Positions 35,420 to 44,274 of a stretch of DNA of 64,000 bases are shown here, piece after piece. The stretch comes from Paenibacillus mangrovi (lineage in GTDB: Bacteria > Bacillota > Bacilli > Paenibacillales > Paenibacillaceae): the NCBI RefSeq assembly GCF_022898935.1, contig NZ_JALIRP010000005.1, positions 248,001 through 312,000 on the forward strand. Reading direction: 5' to 3'. A program made the translations under genes and the position numbers. The notes under the pieces are model-generated. The model was not told the DNA's origin, ran no database searches, and worked only from the letters and a program-made list of their open reading frames with translations. Positions within the stretch are counted from its first letter, which is position 1; every line of letters begins with the position of its first letter.

Positions 35420-37111
35420 CTATTCTAAGTACTTAAATTTTTGAATTTCTTTCTGCAGCTCCTTCGCCATGCCGTTCATGGAGCCGGTAGACGCGGAGGT
35501 CTCCTCCATCGCCGCCAACTGCTCTTCGGTCACCGCCGCAACGCTTTGGGAGTGCCCGGCAATATGCGCGGACAGTTCCACCATCCGTTCTTCCGAGCTC
35601 AACAGCTGCTGCGTCAGGGCGGAGAGTTCCTCTATAGAGGCAGATACCTCCTGCGCTTGTCCCGTAACGGTCTGGATGGATACAAAAATATCTTGAAAAG
35701 CTTCACCCGTCTTGTGCATAACAGCCGTTCCCGCTTCTAGTTCAACCGATCCACGCTGCATGGCATCGACGGATTTAGATACGTTTCCTACCATATCACG
35801 GATGCCTCCGGCAATTTGCTCCGAGGCGGATCCAACCTGGTCCGCCAGTTTTTTCACCTCACCGGCGACGATTGCAAAACCTCTTCCGTGTTCTCCAGCC
35901 CGCGCCGCTTCAATACTCGCATTCAGCGACAGCAAATGGGTCTGGTCCGCAATCTCCTTGATGAACAATGTAATTTTCTCAATCTTATGAGAGTAGTGTC
36001 TAAGATCATTCACGGCTTCCCTCGAGTCCTCCATCACAGACTGGATTTTCTCCATTTGTGATACAGTCTCCGATAGAAGCTCCATTCCCTGCTCTGACCG
36101 CTTCTGAACTGTCTCCGCCGATTCAACCGTGATGGATGCAGATTCGGCAATGCGCAGCAGGCTTGCCGCGCTTTCTTCCATCGCCGTCTTATTTTCCTTC
36201 ATGCGGGCCATTTGGTTCTCCGCTGCAGCAGACACTTCCTGCATCGATTCGGCAATTTGCCGAGAGGCAAGCACTGTCTGTTCAGACCCGAGCGCTAGCT
36301 CTCCAGATGCCACGGCCACTTCAGCCGCATGATGATCAATCTGGCTCATGAGACGGTTCAGATGATGCTTCATGTTATCAAAAGAACGGGCCATACTGCC
36401 GATTTCATCCTTTTGACGGATGTTCAGATCCTCACCTGTCAGATCACCTGCGGCAATCTGCTCCACAGCACGCGCGACCATCGACACCGGACGGGATATC
36501 ATACGGATCATCAGGTAAGCCATAGCGATCCCCACAAGCATCGACAGAAGCACGACTAAGCCCAGCACCACCTTGGTTCTTTGTTCCTGATCCAGAGTCT
36601 GCTGTAACTCTTCATTCAGCTGAGCCTGCTGGTAATTCTCCAGCTCATCTGCCGCTGCGGTCATTTTCTTCACCATGGGTGCACATTTTTCTTCTACAAG
36701 ACGGGTATATGTGGCCACGTCGTTCTTTTCCTTGTATGTCACAATTTCATCGACAATGGCAGAATACTCTTGTTCTAGATCAGCAAGCTGAACCAGGAGT
36801 TCCTTTCCTCTTCCCGTTTGAATCAGCCCTTTCGCTTTCGCAGTAGCCTCACCGAATTGTTTCCGGCTGTTCAAGTAGCCTGTGAATTCCTCCTCATTTC
36901 CCGTAAGCAAGTATCCTCTCACATTCTCGGCTTCCAGCGCCGCGATCCGCCCAAGGTCCTTGGCCAGAAGCATTGTTTCCACACGATTGTCAATGAGCGA
37001 GCGGTAGCTTTTGTTTGCTTTCGACAGCTCTACCCAGCCGATTGTCCCCACAATCAGGGTAATGACCAGCACAGTTGCAAAACTTAAGGAAAGTTTCTGT
37101 TTAAACTTCAT
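35420..37111 (-). CDS. Methyl-accepting chemotaxis protein
   Basis: 563 aa from [11 protein letters not shown], behind GGAGGGG. Topology: first membrane segment at about 10-30, outer four-helix-bundle sensor (residues 35-185, no recognisable ligand motif), second membrane segment 188-208, HAMP domain ([20 protein letters not shown]), and cytoplasmic signalling domain with the conserved hairpin tip seen as [37 protein letters not shown]. It would signal to CheA/CheW at the cell pole. Monocistronic; chemotaxis genes are elsewhere. I looked for a sigma-D promoter and found only a poor match. Confidence 0.95.
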   Translation of the reverse strand: MKFKQKLSLSFATVLVITLIVGTIGWVELSKANKSYRSLIDNRVETMLLAKDLGRIAALEAENVRGYLLTGNEEEFTGYLNSRKQFGEATAKAKGLIQTGRGKELLVQLADLEQEYSAIVDEIVTYKEKNDVATYTRLVEEKCAPMVKKMTAAADELENYQQAQLNEELQQTLDQEQRTKVVLGLVVLLSMLVGIAMAYLMIRMISRPVSMVARAVEQIAAGDLTGEDLNIRQKDEIGSMARSFDNMKHHLNRLMSQIDHHAAEVAVASGELALGSEQTVLASRQIAESMQEVSAAAENQMARMKENKTAMEESAASLLRIAESASITVESAETVQKRSEQGMELLSETVSQMEKIQSVMEDSREAVNDLRHYSHKIEKITLFIKEIADQTHLLSLNASIEAARAGEHGRGFAIVAGEVKKLADQVGSASEQIAGGIRDMVGNVSKSVDAMQRGSVELEAGTAVMHKTGEAFQDIFVSIQTVTGQAQEVSASIEELSALTQQLLSSEERMVELSAHIAGHSQSVAAVTEEQLAAMEETSASTGSMNGMAKELQKEIQKFKYLE

Positions 37112-37435
37112 GTTTGCAATCCCCTCCATTTATGTAACCTATCCGAGACTTATTACCTATCTTTTTTTCTGTTTTATACACAAAATTCTATTATATAAAT
37201 TTATATTGTTTCAAAATCAAACGTCGTTGACAAGGGATAATTTTCCGAAAAGTTAAAAAAATGAACGCATTCCCTACATACTCCACCCAATTCAGGAATT
37301 TCGAACCATAATTCTCCTAGAAAAACAATTTCCTCCGCACACTCTTTAGAAAATGATGTAAAATTGATAAAGTTTGGAACATATATTTTCATCATCCAAT
37401 ATTTTATGGTTTATAGAAGGGCAGGAATAGCAATC
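37112..37435. other. AT-rich divergent intergenic region
   Basis: 324 bases between the divergent chemoreceptor and YeeE-type genes. Very AT-rich, presumably with both promoters; no convincing -35/-10 pair, operator or riboswitch could be placed. Confidence 0.4.
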
Positions 37436-38635
37436 GTGTTCAGAAAAGCATTCAATCAATATTGGAGCCCTTATATCGTCATGGCTGTTGCAGGCGTGCT
37501 GAGTGCCGTATACTTCGGAATTACCAAAACGGTATGGGCGGTAACCGGTGAGTTTACCCGCCTCGGCGGACAGATTCTGGGGCTCTTTGGTGTGGACATT
37601 TCGGACTGGGCTTACTTCAAGCTCATTCATATGGAAGGAACCACCTTTACCCGCACGGATGGCTGGATTGTATGGGGCATGTTCATCGGAGCACTGCTTA
37701 TGGTACTGTTTAGCAACAACTTCAAAATACGGATGCCGCGGCAGAAGCGGCGTTTGCTCCAAGGTCTGATCGGCGGCTTCGTAGCCGGCTTTGGCGCCCG
37801 GATGGCACTTGGCTGCAACCTGGCGGCTTTCTTCACAGGTGTGCCGCAGTTCTCGCTGCACTCGTGGATATTCATCGTGGCTACGGCGGTGGGTACTTTT
37901 GCGGGAGCCAAGCTCGTCAATACCCGCTGGTGGAAAGGCAAACCCTTCCTGCAAAAAGGCAACACGGCTTCCATCATCAAGGAGCGCAAAAAAATCCAGC
38001 CCTATATCGGCGCTGTTCTTGCGCTTGCCTACGCTGCACTGATCATATATTTCTATGCCGCAGGCAAAAACATGCTGGGCACAGCCGCCTTGTTCGGCGC
38101 CGCCTTCGGCATCCTGATCGAAAGAGGGCAAATCTGCTTCACCTCCGCTTTCCGCGATTTGTGGATCAGCGGACGCGCCACCATGACGAAAGCGATCACG
38201 CTCGGCATGGCGGTCAGCTCGGTTGTAACGCTCATCATCATCTTGGTAAACGGTATGGATCCTGTCACCAAAATAGCAGCGCCAAGCACGCTGATTGGCG
38301 GCCTTCTGTTCGGCGTCGGCATCGTGATGGCGGGCGGATGCGAAACCGGGATGATGTACCGTTTGATGGAAGGCCAGGTGGTGTTCCTGCCGGTATTCAT
38401 CGGTAATATCGCTGGGGCCACTGTGCTTGCTTACGGCTGGGATCACCTGGGGATCTATAACGCGCTGGTGAAGATGGGCAAGCCGGTCAACCTGATCGAC
38501 GTCATGGGACCGGCCTGGGCACTGATTCTAACGCTTGTCCTACTGGCGGTCGGCTACATCGTGGCTGCTATTTGGCAGAAAAATTATCGCTTTGGTGTCG
38601 GATTCAAGAAAGGGGAAACGAAACATGTCCATTGA
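37436..38635 (+). CDS. YeeE/YedE family membrane transporter (TsuA-like)
   Basis: 399 aa from a GTG (MFRKAFNQYWSP) with AGGA nearby; upstream in-frame ATGs have no ribosome binding site. About 10 or more membrane segments. The conserved cysteine motifs of the family are present: ARMALGCNLAAFF, RGQICFTSAFRDLW and AGGCETGMMYR. In characterised TsuA these Cys relay thiosulfate across the membrane; YedE of selenium-using bacteria is the other named role. Its 3' end overlaps the TusA-like gene by 11 bases, supporting a transporter plus sulfur-relay partner. Confidence 0.9.
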   Translation: MFRKAFNQYWSPYIVMAVAGVLSAVYFGITKTVWAVTGEFTRLGGQILGLFGVDISDWAYFKLIHMEGTTFTRTDGWIVWGMFIGALLMVLFSNNFKIRMPRQKRRLLQGLIGGFVAGFGARMALGCNLAAFFTGVPQFSLHSWIFIVATAVGTFAGAKLVNTRWWKGKPFLQKGNTASIIKERKKIQPYIGAVLALAYAALIIYFYAAGKNMLGTAALFGAAFGILIERGQICFTSAFRDLWISGRATMTKAITLGMAVSSVVTLIIILVNGMDPVTKIAAPSTLIGGLLFGVGIVMAGGCETGMMYRLMEGQVVFLPVFIGNIAGATVLAYGWDHLGIYNALVKMGKPVNLIDVMGPAWALILTLVLLAVGYIVAAIWQKNYRFGVGFKKGETKHVH

Positions 38636-38852
38636 TTTTACGCTGGATCTTAGAGGGGAATCCTGTCCTTACCCGGTCATTTATACACTGGAGACACTGC
38701 AGGGAATGAAAAAAGGCGAGCTGCTTCAAGTCATCGCCGACTGCCCGGCGTCTTTCCGCAACGTACCGGAGGAAGTCGTCAAGCATGGCTACACGCTCGA
38801 GCAGGAACCTGTGAAAAACGGCCGCGAGCTGTTGTTCTACATCCGTGCATAA
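38625..38852 (+). CDS. TusA-like sulfurtransferase (TsuB/YedF-like)
   Basis: 75 aa. Characteristic TusA start: DLRGESCPYPVIYTLETLQGMKKGE, with the active Cys in the CPxP motif, and a second Cys in VIADCPAS. TusA-fold proteins carry persulfide sulfur (or selenium). Overlap with the YeeE/YedE gene means translational coupling, and in known TsuA/TsuB pairs the small protein enhances thiosulfate uptake. The exact chalcogen compound is inferred only from family. Confidence 0.9.
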   Translation: MSIDFTLDLRGESCPYPVIYTLETLQGMKKGELLQVIADCPASFRNVPEEVVKHGYTLEQEPVKNGRELLFYIRA

Positions 38853-38886
38853 ATACCCCACAAAGTGGGCCTTCGCTTCTTCAAAA

Positions 38887-38926
38887 AAAAGGATTAGGGT
38901 GCGAAAAAAAGTCGCCCTAATCCTTT
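38887..38926. terminator. Bidirectional terminator, overlaps a stop codon
   Basis: A stem of about 14 bp (AAAAGGATTAGGG...CCCTAATCCTTTT, one bulge) with an A-rich loop. It ends tusA-like transcripts and includes the stop codon of the minus-strand gene that ends at 38917. Confidence 0.8.
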
Positions 38927-39324
38927 TCAATTTCAAATTGATCCGCAGCCCAGGCCACAAACGGCACCCGTCCCTGCGCATTCAAATCCTTGATATGAAT
39001 AAACAAGTCGCGGTCCGCCTTCATAGTAAAACGGATCAAGTTGTCATAGATCATAACCTTCTCTACTTCCGCCAGGTCAAACGTCCTTGTGCCTTGAACA
39101 TTGACGACTCTTACCTTGTCTCCCATGATGCGAATATAACGTGAGTATACGTAAGCGAAACGCAAAGACAGAAGCAGGAGCACCGCCATAAAAACGATAT
39201 TCCACACAGCTTGTGCCTTCGAGTAATCAGAGGTCCACTCCAGTGCCAGCCGAATTAGAGCAGCAAGCAGGAGAAGCCCAAACATTACGATGTTCATCTT
39301 GTTGCCTTTAAATGTTGCAGTCAT
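38917..39324 (-). CDS. Small membrane protein, PH-like C-terminal domain
   Basis: 135 aa from MTATFKGNKMNIVMFG; AAGGAAG lies 9 bases upstream, whereas earlier ATGs lack a ribosome binding site. Two membrane segments (MFGLLLLAALIRLALEW; VWNIVFMAVLLLLSLRFAYVY), then about 70 cytoplasmic residues (YIRIMGDKVRVVNVQGTRTFDLAEVEKVMIYDN and on) that look like a bacterial PH-domain beta sandwich. Family not named; no functional context. Confidence 0.72.
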   Translation of the reverse strand: MTATFKGNKMNIVMFGLLLLAALIRLALEWTSDYSKAQAVWNIVFMAVLLLLSLRFAYVYSRYIRIMGDKVRVVNVQGTRTFDLAEVEKVMIYDNLIRFTMKADRDLFIHIKDLNAQGRVPFVAWAADQFEIEKD

Positions 39325-39486
39325 AGTTTGAAACTTCCTTATCATAAAAATATCGTCGTTCCTAATAGGTTCTGGCACTTCAATATAACGCTATTTTCAC
39401 GCCGGCACAAGGCTTCTGCGATAAAAAAGCCCCCCATAACCGCTAACAGGGACGAAAGGCGACAACCCCTCTCCAGTATATTGCAA

Positions 39487-39515
39487 AAGGCTCCTTCTAT
39501 AAGCGAAGGAGCCTT
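39487..39515. terminator. Terminator-like hairpin after GyrI-like gene
   Basis: A perfect 11-bp stem AAGGCTCCTTC/GAAGGAGCCTT with a 7-base loop. The minus-strand tail TTTGCAATATA is only moderately T-rich. Confidence 0.6.
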
Positions 39516-39567
39516 CTGCATCTCTTTCTGATCTTCACCCGGCTGCTTGCTGTGTCAATCAGATCCA

Positions 39568-40053
39568 TCATTCATTTTCCACAGCAATATAAATATCTAC
39601 TACGGCATCGGCCGGGTTAAAATGACGCAAATCATACAGCTCAAAATCCCCGGTGTAGGTCCGTTTGATCTCCGAATCCTCGAAGAAAGCCCATATTTCC
39701 TGCCACAACTGCAGAACGACCTGCTGCATGGGTCCTCTCTGTGTCGTAAATTTGAAATACTTCGCCTCCGGAACAGAGGCTGTTCCAAGCCGGTCATCCC
39801 CGGAAAAATCCGGCTCACGCTCATGTCCAAGCAGCAGCGAGTATTCTCCGTTCACGTCGCTCTCATATTCCGTATACAGGGCATAGAGCAAATGCGGATG
39901 CAGCAGCTTACCCGTGTTGGACATGCCGCTTTGGTAATATTGCTCCCATAGTGATGGGATGAGTCCATCCGGACCGCTCTCCCGCTGATTGGATGTCCGG
40001 ATCTTGATGCCTGCCAGCTCAACCGCCGGCATGTGGATGATGGTATGGTTCAT
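39568..40053 (-). CDS. GyrI-like effector-binding domain protein
   Basis: 161 aa, second protein of the GyrI-like/AraC-effector fold in the window. MPAVELAGIKIRTSN at the N-terminus, SLLLGHERE and AKYFKFTTQRGPMQQVVLQLWQEIWAFFED in the second half, FELYDLRHFNPADAVVDIYIAVE at the end. It has no DNA-binding domain but follows a WYL regulator by 44 bases on the same strand, so the two are probably coexpressed and may share a ligand. Start ATG behind GAGG. Confidence 0.82.
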   Translation of the reverse strand: MNHTIIHMPAVELAGIKIRTSNQRESGPDGLIPSLWEQYYQSGMSNTGKLLHPHLLYALYTEYESDVNGEYSLLLGHEREPDFSGDDRLGTASVPEAKYFKFTTQRGPMQQVVLQLWQEIWAFFEDSEIKRTYTGDFELYDLRHFNPADAVVDIYIAVENE

Positions 40054-40097
40054 GATGGTTCCTCTTTTCCTTTGAAGTTGATTTCATTGTACAGAGG

Positions 40098-41057
40098 CTA
40101 CGTGGACACCTGTCTGTCCGGTTTCATATATTGCTGCAAAATATTTTGAACCCGACGCACCACTTCCATGGCTGCGAGCTCCGGGGCTTCGATGACGATC
40201 TGATCACCGTAGCTTAGCACCATGCCGTAGAACCATTCATCCAAGGGGTACTCCCCCTTCACCAGCAGGCTTCCATCCTCTTGTACCGAGATCTGCTCCG
40301 GGCTGAATGAATCACTTACCCGGTGTCTCACCTGCGGAGAAAACCTCATCGTCACCGTATGGTGAGCCTCTGTGGACCATTCCGGCTTCCACTCGTAGGC
40401 ATCCAGCAGCGGCAGCTCCCGTGGCTCAAATATATCAGGCAGCACCTTCATTTCCAGGATGCGGGATACTCTGAAGATCCGGAACTCATCACGCCTCGTG
40501 CAGAAGGCCTGCAAGTACCACACATTCCCTTTTAGAATCAGTCTGCCCGGCTCTAGTGTCCTCCAGCTGTCCGATCCATTCATGTTGATATACTGCAAAT
40601 TCACTTTTCTTGACTCGAAGACCGCCCGTCTCAGCATACTTACTTTGTCTCTAGTTCCTTTCCCCTGCCCCCAGGGATTCAGGTCAAAGAGGAGTCTCTG
40701 AGACATCCCCATACCCATGGCGTTGTCCGAACGCTGAAGGAGTGCTCCCACCTTATCGAGCAGCTGGTCCAGAGTCCGGTCATCCAATGCGGCTCTAACG
40801 CCCTTGACGGCTGTAAAAATGGAGGTTATCTCATCCATGGTAAGGAACTGCCGCGAAATGGTGTAATGGCTCATCATCTCAAAGCCGCCACTGCTCCCCT
40901 GATGCGCCATGACTGGGATCCCCGCGCGGCTTAATGTATCCATATCCCTGTATATCGTTTTGGTCGATACCTCGAATCGCTCGGCCAATTCCTTGGCGCT
41001 GATTCTGCCCCTGTTCAAGAGAAGGACGGTCATAGCCAGCAATCGGTCTATTTTCAT
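40098..41057 (-). CDS. HTH-WYL transcriptional regulator (YafY type)
   Basis: 319 aa from MKIDRLLAMTVLLLNRGR; AAGGAG lies 10 bases upstream. N-terminal winged helix (HTH_11: ISAKELAERFEVSTKTIYRDMDTLSRAGIPV), then the WYL domain (RILKGNVWYLQAFCTRRDEFRIFRVSRI), and the C-terminal WCX extension. WYL domains bind nucleic-acid-like or small ligands. Leads the unit with the GyrI-like gene. Its target is unknown, probably itself and its partner. Confidence 0.9.
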   Translation of the reverse strand: MKIDRLLAMTVLLLNRGRISAKELAERFEVSTKTIYRDMDTLSRAGIPVMAHQGSSGGFEMMSHYTISRQFLTMDEITSIFTAVKGVRAALDDRTLDQLLDKVGALLQRSDNAMGMGMSQRLLFDLNPWGQGKGTRDKVSMLRRAVFESRKVNLQYINMNGSDSWRTLEPGRLILKGNVWYLQAFCTRRDEFRIFRVSRILEMKVLPDIFEPRELPLLDAYEWKPEWSTEAHHTVTMRFSPQVRHRVSDSFSPEQISVQEDGSLLVKGEYPLDEWFYGMVLSYGDQIVIEAPELAAMEVVRRVQNILQQYMKPDRQVST

Positions 41058-41134
41058 CAATTCATTAGCTCCTTCCGAATCCATAAGGCTCATATATCTA
41101 TCTTAATTCGGAGGTCAGTGTATGAACAGAAGGT

Positions 41135-41866
41135 TTAACGAAAGAATCGATGAATCATGCTCCGCATTCTCTTTTCATTCTCTTCAAACTGCCGCTGCCT
41201 GTGTCCATTAGCGCCGGAAGGATGAGGGAATCCCCACAGTATCCGCGTTTGCTCGATGTGCCCCTGTTCGGCCATCTGGATGAGAACGCGCTCCACCGCC
41301 TTCCCAAGCGGGATCAATATCGCATCCGGGAACTGCCCCAGCTCCTTCATGGAGGACAGCGCTTGTCCACTCAGCAGCGGAGAAGCCCCGATCTCGGGGT
41401 TTGCTCCAGTGTAATTCCGTTCCCCTACAAATACGGGGTATTTAAGCAGCGATGTCGTGTGCAGAAGCTGTGTATGTTCCCCAAACAGGTCCCTACTTGA
41501 CCTAATGTTTAGCCGCTTTGGGAGTCCGAGACAATCGAGCATCGAAATCAAATGTCGGCGCATAGAGCCAGCAAACCTGGCCTCTCTTTTGGCGCACCGT
41601 AAAATTTCCTCCTCGGGCAATCCAGCCATGAGCCCAGCCTGCGCTGTTCGAACGGCAATCTTCATCTGCGTCCACCCCGGAGTAATCCCTATGATCACCA
41701 CTCTTGCATCAAAATTGATCCACTCATTGTGGGGTGCATAATACATCGCAAGGCGGTCTTCAGATGCCAGACGGAACGCATTGGTCAATAGGTCCCGCTT
41801 GGTCCATTCACCGCTCTGAGGCAGGCTCAATATAGCTGGTTTGTAGCGGTCTAACAATGATGCCAT
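41135..41866 (-). CDS. Uracil-DNA glycosylase superfamily protein
   Basis: 243 aa. Two motifs at the expected distance point to the UDG fold: IIGITPGWTQM (motif A, GxxPG type, residues about 57-66) and the late WGFPHPSGANGHR (motif B, HPSxxN type). No iron-sulfur cysteine pattern of family 4/5 enzymes. Motif A has Thr before PGW where active UDGs carry Asp/Asn/Glu, so catalytic activity on uracil is uncertain. Single gene, start ATG with GGAG 8 bases upstream. Confidence 0.72.
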   Translation of the reverse strand: MASLLDRYKPAILSLPQSGEWTKRDLLTNAFRLASEDRLAMYYAPHNEWINFDARVVIIGITPGWTQMKIAVRTAQAGLMAGLPEEEILRCAKREARFAGSMRRHLISMLDCLGLPKRLNIRSSRDLFGEHTQLLHTTSLLKYPVFVGERNYTGANPEIGASPLLSGQALSSMKELGQFPDAILIPLGKAVERVLIQMAEQGHIEQTRILWGFPHPSGANGHRQRQFEENEKRMRSMIHRFFR

Positions 41867-41905
41867 GTTCTTCGTCTCCGTTCACCTTTTGTTTCATCAG
41901 GCGTC

Positions 41906-43174
41906 CTATTCTTTTTCTCTGCCAGCGTCATCGTAGCGAGCCTGGTTGTAACGGTTGATCACTTGGCTCACGTCCTGTCCAGGCATTCCGGCATAGTCTC
42001 CTTTCGAGGTTAGCGCAATCCCATTCTCGGATGGCGTAAGACTGGGCTTAAAATTGAAGCCCTTCTTAACGGCGCTGCGGATCAAGATTTCATAAGCCCG
42101 GCGCGGATCGCCGTCCATGCGTGCGGCTGCCCCATCTTTGCGCCTCCACCGCAGTCTGGCCGGACGCTTATTTACCCGTTCGATTTTCTCAACCTCATCC
42201 ACATAATCGCCTTGATCCGTAACCACACGCCGGATTTCGCGCATGAGCCGAAGCCGCTGGGCCATACGCTCTAGCCAGGCGCGAAGGCTCTGTGGGAGCC
42301 AGCGCCGCAGCAGCCGGTACAACAGCAGCAACAGGGCCACGGCGACAGCGGCCACGAGCAGGACGAACACGATTTGGCTGACAATGTGCTGCCATTTCGG
42401 CGGTTCAGAAGGTGGCGGCAGCTCCGGCAGCCCTTGCTGTGCTGGCGGCAGCTGCTCCGGCGTCTTCGGCTGTCCGTCCCCTCCAAGACCATTCAATATT
42501 CCGGCCAGCCATCGTTTAACGTAAGCTAAGCCTGCATTCAGCCCGTTCCACAAGCTCAGCAGGGCAATCACCGCAATGGTTAGCCAGGTCATCCAGCGGT
42601 TCCTGGACAGAATTCTGCGCAGCTGCACCTGGTCGGTCTCCTGCGCATTAGAGGCTTCGCGTACGCGATCCCCATTCCACCGGAGCAAGACTGTAAACAG
42701 CGTAAATATGCTCACAAAATATAGCGAAAACCGGTAAGGCTCGATAGCCTCCACCTTGGAGGATACGCTATACACAATCAAGGATCCCGCCAATCCGGCC
42801 AGCGGCAGATTCAGTTGGATATATCTCCACAGATCCTTGCGGCCGACAATCAATCCGCGAATATCCGCTAGCAGCAGGACGATGACCGCAAAAATAGCGG
42901 AGCGAAGGTCGAGTGCCGCCAGCGGCAGCAGTGCAGCAGCCAGAAGCAGAGCTGTAGCCACCCCTTCCTTCCTGCCTGCCGCCTGCCGAAGGCCAATCAT
43001 CGTGCCTGCCGCATGGAGCACCCAGATCAGCGGCAGCAGCCACCAAGGAGCAGCCTGCATGGCATAGACCATATACAGCAGAATGAAAGGATAACAAGCT
43101 GCCGTCTCGAGCAGCGAATTTCCTAGTACGGCGAGGAGGCGGCGCCTGCGGACTCTCTGATCGGTGTGCATCAT
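41906..43174 (-). CDS. Polytopic membrane protein of the moxR operon (DUF4129-like tail)
   Basis: 422 aa. Seven or so membrane segments (six in the first 220 residues, one at about 270-295), a Pro-rich outer loop (PPAQQGLPELPPPSEPPKW), and a cytoplasmic basic tail with the DUF4129-like pattern RRAYEILIRSAVKKGFNFKPSLTPSE. In many bacteria a transglutaminase membrane protein occupies this slot; no transglutaminase domain is visible here. Its ATG overlaps the DUF58 stop (ATGA), so it is the third gene of the moxR operon. Confidence 0.75.
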   Translation of the reverse strand: MMHTDQRVRRRRLLAVLGNSLLETAACYPFILLYMVYAMQAAPWWLLPLIWVLHAAGTMIGLRQAAGRKEGVATALLLAAALLPLAALDLRSAIFAVIVLLLADIRGLIVGRKDLWRYIQLNLPLAGLAGSLIVYSVSSKVEAIEPYRFSLYFVSIFTLFTVLLRWNGDRVREASNAQETDQVQLRRILSRNRWMTWLTIAVIALLSLWNGLNAGLAYVKRWLAGILNGLGGDGQPKTPEQLPPAQQGLPELPPPSEPPKWQHIVSQIVFVLLVAAVAVALLLLLYRLLRRWLPQSLRAWLERMAQRLRLMREIRRVVTDQGDYVDEVEKIERVNKRPARLRWRRKDGAAARMDGDPRRAYEILIRSAVKKGFNFKPSLTPSENGIALTSKGDYAGMPGQDVSQVINRYNQARYDDAGREKE

Positions 43175-44274
43175 GCTCCCGCCTCCTTCAATCCTTCCTG
43201 CACATCAGCTATAGATACACGGTGACCCTTCGCCTCGATCATCCGGATCGCCTCCCGGATCGCCGGAGAAACATGCGGGGTTACCAGCAAATAATCGATC
43301 GTTTCATGGGCTTCCGCCTCTGCTTCGAGCTTTAGCTGCTCATAGAAGGGTCTGTAAACTTTAAGCTCCACAGCGGCCATCGCTTCCAGCAGATCCTCCA
43401 GGTGGGGAAGGCCGTAATCTGGCGCAAGATGAGCCATCCTGGCATCCGCCTCAGGCGAAAGATACGCGTTGCTAGCAAAGCCAGCTGCCATCCCCTGATG
43501 AATGAGCGCAGCGGCGCAGGTTGCCGCATAAGACAGCGCTTCTTCTATGATGTCCGGCTTGGTAACGACATTCCACATCTGCTCGGAAACCTCAATATTC
43601 AGCAGAATCATCGCCTTCGGGTCAGCGGAATAACCGTGCTGATGCACTTGCAGTTCACCTGATCTTGCACTGGCTTTCCAGTGAATCCGGTTCATGCCAT
43701 CGCCGGGCGCATAGCTTCTCACCCCGGTGTACAGAAACGGATCCTCCACAATCCAGCGGCGCACCGCTAGTTCACCCTGCCAGGTCTTCCAGGAAGATGG
43801 CAGCTCTTCATCTCTTCGCAGAGATGGATACACCACCAGGCGTTTGTTCAGCGTTACCTTCAGAGAAGGCGTGCACATCGCGAACAAGTCGCTGCCAGTC
43901 ATCGTGGCCGTGTCCATACGGAAGATGCCGCGGCCCCGGCACAGAATCTGATGCGTCCGGGTAATGCGTGTCCGGGCGGGAAGCGAGAAGAAGCTCGTAT
44001 GGTTCTGATAAATTTGACCCTCGCTGATCCAGGTCTCCTTACTTCGCTTGAAGCCCAGGGAAGCCGGAAGCATCGCTTCCAGACGCAGCCACGGGATGGG
44101 CACCCTGCGTTTGTTCTCGATGACCTCGACCATTTCGATCCGGTCCCCGGCATAGCAGGTACCGGTGCTGAAATGACGGTCATAGACCAGCTTACTGAGC
44201 GCCGTCTTCCCCAAAATATAACCCTGCAGCACCATCACAAGTCCGCAAGCAGCAAAAAGCCAGAACACAGCCAT
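43171..44274 (-). CDS. DUF58 domain protein
   Basis: 367 aa. Short N-terminal membrane anchor (VFWLFAACGLVMVLQGYILG), beta-rich middle, then the DUF58 core: LYTGVRSYAPGDGMNRIHWKASARSGELQVHQH (shown in part: GDGMNRIHWKASAR). DUF58 proteins accompany MoxR ATPases and contain a von Willebrand-A-like fold with a Mg site. The ATG overlaps the moxR stop (TAATG). Probable membrane-side partner of the MoxR chaperone. Confidence 0.9.
   Translation of the reverse strand: MAVFWLFAACGLVMVLQGYILGKTALSKLVYDRHFSTGTCYAGDRIEMVEVIENKRRVPIPWLRLEAMLPASLGFKRSKETWISEGQIYQNHTSFFSLPARTRITRTHQILCRGRGIFRMDTATMTGSDLFAMCTPSLKVTLNKRLVVYPSLRRDEELPSSWKTWQGELAVRRWIVEDPFLYTGVRSYAPGDGMNRIHWKASARSGELQVHQHGYSADPKAMILLNIEVSEQMWNVVTKPDIIEEALSYAATCAAALIHQGMAAGFASNAYLSPEADARMAHLAPDYGLPHLEDLLEAMAAVELKVYRPFYEQLKLEAEAEAHETIDYLLVTPHVSPAIREAIRMIEAKGHRVSIADVQEGLKEAGA

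Noticed and set aside
37112..37250. Sigma-D promoter for the chemoreceptor gene
   Set aside because: Best candidate (TAAA, 15 bases, then GGTAATAA) matches only about half of the GCCGATAT element.
37346..38446. Long minus-strand frame (366 codons) opposite the YeeE/YedE gene
   Set aside because: It is His/Asp/Arg/Gln-rich with no recognisable domain and lies fully antisense to a gene with clear family motifs and good start context; a shadow frame of GC-biased codons.
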